From NCBI RefSeq assembly GCF_002803845.1, contig NZ_CP024985.1:7823501-7887500 (forward strand): DNA of 64,000 nt, in the 5' to 3' direction. Numbering within the stretch: position 1 is the first letter of the stretch; every line of letters begins with the position of its first letter. Shown here one piece after another: positions 1 through 6,297 of the stretch. The notes below the pieces were generated by a model. That model searched no databases. It had not been told where the DNA came from and saw only the letters and a list, made by a program, of their open reading frames with translations. Position numbers and translations under genes: made by a program. Source of the stretch: Streptomyces lavendulae subsp. lavendulae. GTDB taxonomy: Bacteria > Actinomycetota > Actinomycetes > Streptomycetales > Streptomycetaceae.

Positions 1-1140
1 GACCAGGACGGCCATGCAGGCGATGAACACCAGCCCGGCGCCCTCCAGCCCGAGCGGGCCCGTCAGTACCCCCACGCCGATCACCGGCACCGAGATGCCC
101 GTGTACGCCACCACGAACAGGGTGGAGATCACCGCCGCCCGGTGGTGCGGCGGCGAGGCCCCGGCCACCGCGGACAGGGCCCCCCGGAAGGCGAGCCCCT
201 GTCCCACGCCGCCCACCAGCGCGCTCAGCACCACCAGCACGAGCAAGTCCCACAGCAGCGCTCCCGCGAGCAGTGCCAGCCCCGCGAGGAGCCCCGCGCA
301 GCCCAGGGGCAGCGACCGCCGCACCCCCACCCGGCCGACCGCCAGTTGTCCGGCGGTCGAGGCGAAGAAGGCCAGCGCGACGACCAGTCCGCTCACCGCC
401 GGGTCGTGGATGCCGAGGGACTCGGCGAGGAACGCCGGGCTGACCGAGGTGAACACCCCGAAGAGCGCGAACCCCACGAACGAGGCGATCGCCGCCGGTC
501 CGAACACCGGCCGCACCTGCGCGGGCAGCCGCAGCCGCTGCGGCCGTACGGTGCTCAGCGGGCGCCGCTCCCGTACGGTCTCCGCGAGCCCCGCCAGCAC
601 CGCGGCCGAGCAGGCCACCAGCGCGAGGTGCACCCAGAACGGCAGGTACAGCGGCCAGGGGGCGTACTGCGCGAGCAGTCCGGCGAGCAGCGGACCGCAG
701 CCGAGCCCGCCCATGTTGGCGGCCGTCGCCACGAATGTGGCCCGGGAGGTACCGCCGGGTGGGGCCAGCTCCATCACGAACACCGTCGCCGCGCCGGTGA
801 ACAGCCCGGCCGAGAAGCCCGACAGGACCCGTCCCGCGTACAGCCAGCCCAGCCCCGAGGCGCACAGGAAGCAGACGGCGCTGCCGGCCGCGCACGCCAG
901 GCCCGTCCACAGCACCGGCCGCCGCCCCACGGCGTCCGAGGCGTTGCCGGCGAGCACCAGCACCCCGATGACGGCGAAGGCGTAGACCGCGTACACGACG
1001 GTGACGGTCAGCTCGGAGAAGCCGAACTTCTGCTGGTAGAGGCCGTAGAGGGGGGTCGGGAGCGTGGTGCCCGCCATGCACACGGCGAACACCGCCCCGG
1101 CGAGCAGGCACTGGCGCCACTCCCGGCGATCACCGTCCAT
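1..1140 (-). CDS. MFS transporter (3' end beyond window)
   Basis: Major facilitator superfamily efflux-type transporter. About 380 codons lie in the window and the stop is beyond the left edge. The N-terminus reads MDGDRREWRQCLLAGAVFAV and is followed by alternating hydrophobic helices. The loop after TM2 carries DAVGRRPVL, a version of the MFS motif A. The GTLFVVAYTGISVPV-like segment near the left edge is typical of the late helices of DHA1-type exporters. The ATG at 1138-1140 is the first start after the divergent intergenic region. Substrate unknown. The gene diverges from the small membrane protein at 1244 across about 100 bp. Confidence 0.85.
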   Translation of the reverse strand, partial: MDGDRREWRQCLLAGAVFAVCMAGTTLPTPLYGLYQQKFGFSELTVTVVYAVYAFAVIGVLVLAGNASDAVGRRPVLWTGLACAAGSAVCFLCASGLGWLYAGRVLSGFSAGLFTGAATVFVMELAPPGGTSRATFVATAANMGGLGCGPLLAGLLAQYAPWPLYLPFWVHLALVACSAAVLAGLAETVRERRPLSTVRPQRLRLPAQVRPVFGPAAIASFVGFALFGVFTSVSPAFLAESLGIHDPAVSGLVVALAFFASTAGQLAVGRVGVRRSLPLGCAGLLAGLALLAGALLWDLLVLVVLSALVGGVGQGLAFRGALSAVAGASPPHHRAAVISTLFVVAYTGISVPVIGVGVLTGPLGLEGAGLVFIACMAVLV

Positions 1141-1243
1141 GCCGCCGAAGGTAACCCCGCGCCGGTCCCCGTGCCCGGCACGCGCCGCCGATGGCGGCAA
1201 CCGGCGGCGGGGTGGCGGGCGTCCCCCTGCGGGGGTGGTGTTC

Positions 1244-1840
1244 ATGACAGAGATGGTCCGGCCGTGGTGGCGGACGGCCACGGTGGCCCTGCCGGGCCTC
1301 GCCGCCGGGGCCGTGTACGGATGGGCGAGCTGGTGCTTCGCGGGCTCCTCGGCGCCCTCCGGGGCGGTCGCCCTGGTCGGCGGAGCCGTGCTCGTCCTCG
1401 GCGTCTGCGCGGCGTACTCCGTGCTCGTCGGTGGCACCGGCGGCCTCTTCGGGGCGCTGCTGCTGGCCCTGGGGCTGCTGCTGGCCGTGGCGGCGGCCGA
1501 CCAGGCGGCGGCCCGCACGGCCGCCGCCACCTGCGCGGTGCGCGAGGTGCGCACCAGGATCCAGAGCTCCGCGGGGGAGGGAGCACCGCCCAACCGGACG
1601 GTGTACCGGTTCGAACTGGACTGCCCGGGAGGCTACCCGGCCGAACTCAAGGAGGACCGGCCCGTCGCCGAGCGGGGACAGCGGATCCGCGTCGCCTTCG
1701 ACCCGGCGCACCGCGTGTCCCCGGAGCTCCAGGGGCGTACCCGGCCCTGGAAGGCCGGCCTGTGGGGCGCGGCCCTCCTCGCGCTCAGTACGGTGATCGC
1801 CTGGGCGAAGCGGCGGCCGTACGGGGAGGACCGGGCCTGA
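1244..1840 (+). CDS. Small membrane protein, unknown function
   Basis: 198-residue protein that I do not recognise. It has two or three hydrophobic helices in the first 90 residues (TVALPGLAAGAVYGWASWCF; AVALVGGAVLVLGVCAAYSV; LFGALLLALGLLLAVAAA), then a soluble domain of about 80 residues containing NRTVYRFELDCPGGYPAEL, and a last helix near the C-terminus (AGLWGAALLALSTVIAW). The topology (TM pair, extracytoplasmic beta-rich domain, C-terminal TM) resembles DUF3592-type proteins, but the match is only by shape. The reading frame is open further upstream; I chose the ATG at 1244 because it avoids overlap with the divergent transporter and lies just after a G-rich ribosome-binding region. Confidence 0.65.
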   Translation: MTEMVRPWWRTATVALPGLAAGAVYGWASWCFAGSSAPSGAVALVGGAVLVLGVCAAYSVLVGGTGGLFGALLLALGLLLAVAAADQAAARTAAATCAVREVRTRIQSSAGEGAPPNRTVYRFELDCPGGYPAELKEDRPVAERGQRIRVAFDPAHRVSPELQGRTRPWKAGLWGAALLALSTVIAWAKRRPYGEDRA

Positions 1841-1970
1841 CCGGCCGTGCCGGGTGCCCCGCCGGTCGCGGACCGGGTTCATCCGGCCGGCCGCGCAACG
1901 GATGCCGCCGGAGCGCCGTCGGTGCAGGCTGCGGGCAGGAGAGCCACCACCGCACAGACGAGGATCCGCC

Positions 1971-2321
1971 ATGTCCCACCACCGGCGCACCGGCGTCATC
2001 ACCGGGGTCGCAGCCCTGCTGCTCACCGCCACCGCCTGCTCGGGCCTGGGCCGGAGCACGGTCGGCATGCTCACCTTCCGCGGTCACGACTCCCCGGTCG
2101 CGCTGTCGTACTCCAACACCAACGTCAACGGCTGCCACCGCATCAACCTGCCGCGGGGCGCCACCCACGTCGAGAACAACACCCTCGTCGACGTCGTCCT
2201 GTACCGGACGGAGAACTGCCAGAAGACCGACAAGGCGGACGGCATCTACGTCGCCACCACCCTCTCGAACGTGACGGCCCCGGTCTCCCTGCCCTGGCGC
2301 AGCTTCAGCGTCATCCACTGA
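1971..2321 (+). CDS. Small secreted lipoprotein-like protein
   Basis: 116-residue protein. The N-terminus has a short basic region (HHRR), a hydrophobic core and a lipobox-like end TATAC with Cys about residue 23, so export and lipid anchoring are likely, although the -3 residue is Ala rather than Leu. The mature part is small, beta-rich and contains two further Cys (GCHRINLP and ENCQKTDK) that could form a disulfide. Start chosen at ATG 1971 behind GACGAGGA; the frame is open upstream without a better start. Function unknown. Confidence 0.65.
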   Translation: MSHHRRTGVITGVAALLLTATACSGLGRSTVGMLTFRGHDSPVALSYSNTNVNGCHRINLPRGATHVENNTLVDVVLYRTENCQKTDKADGIYVATTLSNVTAPVSLPWRSFSVIH

Positions 2322-2337
2322 CGGGCCGCGCGGGGTA

Positions 2338-2370
2338 CCGCCGGCCCCGCCGCGGGGGCGGGGCCGGCGG
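2338..2370. terminator. Bidirectional intrinsic terminator
   Basis: Perfect 14-bp inverted repeat, 2338-2351 (CCGCCGGCCCCGCC) with 2357-2370 and a 5-nt loop, lying between the convergent genes ending at 2321 and 2377. No T-run on either side, as is common in streptomycetes. Confidence 0.75.
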
Positions 2371-2376
2371 GCGGGG

Positions 2377-3342
2377 TCACCAGTAGATGACCACGTACCC
2401 GTTGCCGCCGTCCTTGCCGGTCCCGCCGGGCCGGGCGGCCTCGCCGCCGGTGCCGCGCTCGCCGCCGTTGCCGCCGATCACGGTGTTCGGCGGCAGGCCG
2501 ACGATGCCGTCGGGGGCGACCCCGCCCGTGCCGTTGGAGCTGCCGTTGCCGCCGTTCAGGTTGACGCCGCCCGTCGAGCACCAGCCGGTGCCGCCGGGAC
2601 CGCCCGCGCCGTTGGCGCCGTCGACGAGACCGCCGCCGCCCCCGCCGCCGCCCCCGCCGCCCCCGGTCGCGTTGAGCAGGAGCGTGTTGTCCGAGGACCG
2701 GGTCAGCGAGGAGGCGGTGCCCGCGGTGCCGGAGCTGCCGGTCGAGCCGGGGCCGGCCACGGTTGCGGCCGGACCGCCCGCACCGCCGTCGCCGCCGTCG
2801 CCGACGTCCACCCCGTAGGGGGTCTGCGGGGTGACCTGGACGGTGCACCAGGTGAAGCCGCCCGCTCCGCCGCCACCGCCGTTGCCGCCGCTGTAGGCAC
2901 GGGCCGGGGCGAGGCCGCCACCGCCCCCGCCGCCGCCCCCGCCACCGGCGCCCCACGCCTGGACGAACACCGAGGTGACGCCGGCCGGCGGGGTGAAGGT
3001 GTTGTCGGACGTGAACTGCTGCAGCCCGTGGATGACCTGAGGAGGCTTCTTCTTGTCCTTGTCCTTGTCCTTCTCCTTGCCCCAGTCGTCCCTTTCGTCC
3101 CTGTCGTCCCTGTCGTCGTCCCTGTTCCCGCCGTGGTCCTTGTCCTTGTCCGGCGGGTTCAGCTTCTGCTGGGCGGCGGGCGCCGGCTTGGGGCCCGAGG
3201 GCCCCGGCCCGTGGGCGGACGCGGCCGGAGCCATCGCCACCACCTGGCCGGTCAGGGACGCCGCGGCGGCCAGGGAGGCGAGGAGGACCCGGGAGCGGAC
3301 GCGGTGCCGCCCGGCCGTGACGGGATGCTGCTTGAGGTTCAT
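2377..3342 (-). CDS. Secreted glycine-rich repeat protein
   Basis: 321-residue exported protein. A Sec-type signal peptide (basic VTAGRHRVRSR, hydrophobic core, cleavage after about ASA-H) is followed by a highly charged linker of KDKDK, DDRDDRDERDD and KEKDKDKDKKK repeats around residues 55-90. The rest is a glycine domain with runs of 11 and 12 consecutive Gly and many GGxGG units, ending GGNGYVVIYW. The opening of that domain (HGLQQFTSDNTFTPPAGVTSVFVQAWGAGGGG) matches the start of glycine-rich surface or phage-tail-like beta domains. Start ATG 3342 follows GGAAGGAACT; the open frame upstream lacks signal-peptide sense. Likely cell-wall or extracellular; function unknown. Confidence 0.7.
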   Translation of the reverse strand: MNLKQHPVTAGRHRVRSRVLLASLAAAASLTGQVVAMAPAASAHGPGPSGPKPAPAAQQKLNPPDKDKDHGGNRDDDRDDRDERDDWGKEKDKDKDKKKPPQVIHGLQQFTSDNTFTPPAGVTSVFVQAWGAGGGGGGGGGGGLAPARAYSGGNGGGGGAGGFTWCTVQVTPQTPYGVDVGDGGDGGAGGPAATVAGPGSTGSSGTAGTASSLTRSSDNTLLLNATGGGGGGGGGGGGLVDGANGAGGPGGTGWCSTGGVNLNGGNGSSNGTGGVAPDGIVGLPPNTVIGGNGGERGTGGEAARPGGTGKDGGNGYVVIYW

Positions 3343-3594
3343 GAGTTCCTTCCCCGCCGGCCGCCGTAGGGGCCGCGGGAGTGTGAGGGGACGGGTGCGT
3401 GGGCGACTGGGCACGCCCGTGGGCCGGGCCTCCCCGCCACGCGATGCCCATCCCAGCCCTCCCCGCCGCGGAGCCGCCGTTGGCGCGGCCGGGGCTGTGG
3501 ACCAGGCAGGTGAGCGGTTCGTCAGACCGGAGCAACGCTGGGCCGGCCGGGGTAGCCGGTGTCACGGAGCCGACCGCCCGTCGTTGCCCTTGAC

Positions 3595-3876
3595 ATGACC
3601 GACTTGATGGTGAAGATCCCCGCCGACTGGCTCGCCCGCGTCTTCCTCTCGCTGCGCCGCAGCGCCCTCGACGACGCCCAGGCCGTCGCCGCCGAACTGC
3701 GACCCTTCACGGAGCAGCCCGGACAGCGGGTGCCCGTGCCCCGGGCCACGGTGATGCGCACGGAACGGGCCCTGCGGGGCGAACTCGCCCGCGTCGAGGA
3801 ACCCGCACGGCGCGCCCGCCTGCACGAGGAGACCGCACAGCTGATCAGCGCCCGCCTGGGCACCCGGGACCGCTGA
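3595..3876 (+). CDS. Hypothetical small helical protein
   Basis: 93 residues, no membrane segment or signal. The sequence (DWLARVFLSLRRSALDDAQ, ARVEEPARRARLHEETAQL) predicts mostly amphipathic helix with many Arg and Glu. ATG at 3595 is the only sensible start. Not recognised. Its last 32 bp overlap tail-to-tail with the methyltransferase on the other strand. Codon bias is consistent with a real gene. Confidence 0.5.
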   Translation: MTDLMVKIPADWLARVFLSLRRSALDDAQAVAAELRPFTEQPGQRVPVPRATVMRTERALRGELARVEEPARRARLHEETAQLISARLGTRDR

Positions 3877-4708
3877 CCCCGGGCCGCCGGCCCCAGGCGG
3901 TGATCAGCCCGGGCGACAGGGCGGCGCAGTCGGGGGAGTCCAGGTAGCGGACGGCCGCGTCCACGGCCGCGTCGTCCACGAGCCCGGTCGCGGTCATCGC
4001 GGTCCGGGCCCGCTCCCAGGTGTCGGCCCAGAAGCGGCTGATGGGGCTGCCCGGGAGCAGCGGCGGGACGTGGATCTCGGCGGCCACCCCCGTCAGCCCG
4101 GCGGCGCGCAGCAGCTCGGGGTAGCGGGGCGTCCAGTCCACGTCGGTGCCGATGGTCGCCCGCAGCCCCTGCCACATGGCGCGCACGGCCCGGCTGTACG
4201 GGCTCGCGGGCGCCGCCGCGCTCGTCAGGTCCACCGCGTCGCCGAGCACCAGGACCCCGCCGGGGAGCAGCAGTTCGGCGAAGCGGGGGATCAGCCGCTC
4301 CCGCTCGGGCAGGTGCATCAGCACGAAGCGGGCGTGCACCAGGTGGAAGCGGCCGGGGGAGAAGGAGGGGTCGGTGAGGTCCGCCTCCAGGGTGGCCAGG
4401 CCCGGCTGCGGACGGGAGGCCAGGAAACGGCAGTCGCGGTCGACGGCCAGCACGCTGCTCACCCCGGCCCTCGTCAGCAGCCCCCGGGCGACGCTGCCGG
4501 TGCCCGCGCCCAGTTCCAGACAGGTCCAGCCGGGTCCCGCGCCCAGGGCCGTCAGCCGGGCGAGCGTGACCTCGTCGTAGGCCAGCGCGCCGAGGTCGAT
4601 GCGCTCGTCCTCACCGGCCCGCTCGGGCCGGAACACGGCCGTGCCGTAGCGGCCCGGCACCTCGCCGCCGGGCCGGGCCCCGCCGCCCGCCGCCGCGTGT
4701 GCGTCCAT
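3845..4708 (-). CDS. Class I SAM-dependent methyltransferase
   Basis: 287-residue cytosolic methyltransferase. Motif I is LELGAGTGSVARGL; the acidic end of beta-2 is AVDRDCRFL; a later DLTDPSF and VHARFVLMHLPERE match motifs II-III of the Methyltransf_11/25 group; GGVLVLGDAVD follows. The C-terminal region (RFWADTWERARTAMTATGLVDDAAVDAAVRYL) is a typical substrate-cap helix pair. Start ATG 4708 is preceded by GGCGGTGAGCG; the frame is open upstream in low-quality sequence. The acceptor substrate cannot be told. It overlaps the convergent gene at its 3' end. Confidence 0.8.
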   Translation of the reverse strand: MDAHAAAGGGARPGGEVPGRYGTAVFRPERAGEDERIDLGALAYDEVTLARLTALGAGPGWTCLELGAGTGSVARGLLTRAGVSSVLAVDRDCRFLASRPQPGLATLEADLTDPSFSPGRFHLVHARFVLMHLPERERLIPRFAELLLPGGVLVLGDAVDLTSAAAPASPYSRAVRAMWQGLRATIGTDVDWTPRYPELLRAAGLTGVAAEIHVPPLLPGSPISRFWADTWERARTAMTATGLVDDAAVDAAVRYLDSPDCAALSPGLITAWGRRPGVSGPGCPGGR

Positions 4709-4715
4709 GGATCGC

Positions 4716-5045
4716 TCACCGCCTCCCGCCGACGCCGGCCCGGCCCGCGCCCCCCGCACGGCACCGGGTCCGTGGCTCCAGTATCGGCGCGCGCCACCGG
4801 GGCGGCGCGGCGGCCACGGCAGCGCCCGCCGCCCACAGCGGCGCCGTGCCGGCGGCCGGGAAGGCCGGGCCGTGGCCCGGGACGATCACGTCCGCGGTGT
4901 CCGGCACCCGCAGCCGGGAGCGGCGCAGGACCTCGTGGTCGGGGGCCATCGGGTCCTCGACCGGGCCGTTCGGCCGCCACCACAGGTCGCCCACGAACGC
5001 CACGACCTCCGTGGGCGTGCCCGCCGGCAGCGTGATGCCCCGCAC
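4716..5045 (-). pseudogene. Remnant of MBL-fold hydrolase (C-terminal half only)
   Basis: 109-codon frame whose GTG start directly follows the stop codon of the FAD monooxygenase. The first 60 residues (TEVVAFVGDLWWRPNGPVEDP, then LRRSRLRVPDTADVIVPGHGP) correspond to the second half of metallo-beta-lactamase-fold hydrolases of the MBLAC1-like kind: the GD of motif 4 and the PGHGP of motif 5. The N-terminal HxHxDH metal motif that must precede them is absent: that DNA is occupied by the monooxygenase. The downstream 40 residues are Ala/Arg-rich and do not look coding. I infer a deletion remnant rather than a functional enzyme. Confidence 0.6.
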
Positions 5046-6257
5046 CTACCGCCGCTCGTTCACGCGCACGCCGTAGTCGGGCAGGTCGATGTTCTCCGCC
5101 GCCTTGCGGGCGATCCTGGCGGCCATGTCCTTTCCCGGCAGGTACGGCATGAGCCGGTAGTAGCGGTTGAGGAACGCCGCCAGGAAGCGGCTGCCCGGGA
5201 CCATCAGCTTCGCCACCCCGTCACCCATCTTCTGGCAGCCCTCCGCGTACGCGCGCATCCGCTGCTCGTAACGGGCGAAGGCCACGCGGTGGTCGCCCGC
5301 GGCGGCAGCCAGTTCCCCCGCGAGGACGTACGCGCCGACGAGCGCCAGGCCCGAGCCCATCCCCGACAGCGAGGAGGGGCAGTACGCGGCGTCGCCGACC
5401 AGGCAGACCCGGTCCTGCGACCAGGTGTCCATGTGCACCTGGCCGACGGAGTCGAAGTAGAAGTCCGGGGCCCGCCGCATGTCCCGCAGCAGCCGCTCGC
5501 ACTCCCAGCCGTTGCCGGAGAACTGCTCGGCCAGCACGTCCTGTTGGCGGGCCGCGTCCCGGCGGTCGAGGTCGAGCTCGGGTGAGGCGAAGTAGAAGAC
5601 GGCCTTGGCCTCGGTGTTGTCGCGGGCGCTGTACATCGCCGCCAGCCGGCCCACGGTGCGGTAGGCGTGGCCCGTGCGGTCGAGGCCGAGGTGGTTCTCG
5701 GTGGTGAAGATCGCGCAGTGGACCCCGAGGTGGCGGACGAACCGCTCGTGCGGGCCGAAGGCGAGCCGCCGGGTCGTCGAGCGCATGCCGTCGGCCCCGA
5801 TCACCAGGTCGAACCTGCGGGGCGCACCGTGCTCGAAGGTGACGTCCACGCCGTCCGCGTGCTGGGTCAGGGAGGTGATCGAGTCCCCGAAGACGTACTC
5901 GGTGTGGTCCTCCGTGGCGTCGTGGAGGACCCGGGCGAGGTCACCGCGGAGCACCTCCAGGTCCCCCGCGAACAGGTCGGCGGGCAGGGTGGCCCGGGTC
6001 CGGCCCTCGGTGTCGACGTAGCTCATCGAGCCCGTGTGGGTGCGGACGGCGTCGAGTTCCCCCAGGAGGCCCATCCGTTCGAGGACGGACAGGTGGGCCC
6101 GGCCGCGGAAGTCGACGGCGTAGCCGCCCTCGCGCAGGGCCGGGGCCCGCTCGACGACGGTCGGACGGAAGCCGTGCCGGTGGAGCCAGTAGGCGAGGGC
6201 GGGGCCCGCGACGGAAGCGCCGGAGATGAGGACCGTGGTGTTCTTCGTGTTCGTCAT
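5046..6257 (-). CDS. FAD-dependent monooxygenase (PHBH/TetX-like)
   Basis: 403-residue class A flavoprotein monooxygenase. The N-terminal Rossmann motif is VLISGASVAGPALAYWLHRHG; FDLVIGADGMRSTTRR is the second nucleotide motif (DG); RVCLVGDAAYCPSSLSGMGSGLALVGAYVLAGEL is the FAD-ribityl GD motif followed by the usual helix. FAD- and NAD(P)H-dependent hydroxylation of an aromatic or polyketide substrate is the family role; the substrate is not evident. It is the last gene of an operon with the SARP regulator (35-bp gap) and the SDR, and has its own pair of 11-bp-spaced direct repeats at 6280-6297. Confidence 0.88.
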   Translation of the reverse strand: MTNTKNTTVLISGASVAGPALAYWLHRHGFRPTVVERAPALREGGYAVDFRGRAHLSVLERMGLLGELDAVRTHTGSMSYVDTEGRTRATLPADLFAGDLEVLRGDLARVLHDATEDHTEYVFGDSITSLTQHADGVDVTFEHGAPRRFDLVIGADGMRSTTRRLAFGPHERFVRHLGVHCAIFTTENHLGLDRTGHAYRTVGRLAAMYSARDNTEAKAVFYFASPELDLDRRDAARQQDVLAEQFSGNGWECERLLRDMRRAPDFYFDSVGQVHMDTWSQDRVCLVGDAAYCPSSLSGMGSGLALVGAYVLAGELAAAAGDHRVAFARYEQRMRAYAEGCQKMGDGVAKLMVPGSRFLAAFLNRYYRLMPYLPGKDMAARIARKAAENIDLPDYGVRVNERR

Positions 6258-6279
6258 GTGGAGCAGCCTGTACGGGCCG

Positions 6280-6297
6280 GCTCACCGGGCGCTCACA
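6280..6297 (-). promoter_or_regulatory. Putative SARP box upstream of monooxygenase
   Basis: On the minus strand TGTGAGC-GCCC-GGTGAGC: two 7-bp direct repeats spaced 11 bp, overlapping the stop codon of the regulator gene. Seven bases after the second repeat is TACAGG, a possible -10 element, then ATG at 6257 follows. The same heptamer occurs three times upstream of the SDR. Phased heptamers next to a -10 are the established binding mode of SARP regulators; assignment to the adjacent regulator is inference. Confidence 0.6.

Noticed and set aside
142..2274. 710-codon open frame on the plus strand
   Set aside because: Runs across the MFS gene in antisense and through the small membrane protein in another frame; no coherent protein.
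2600..3000. GC-rich periodic DNA suspected to be a non-coding satellite
   Set aside because: The period is three and encodes polyglycine in the frame of a protein with a proper signal peptide and start.
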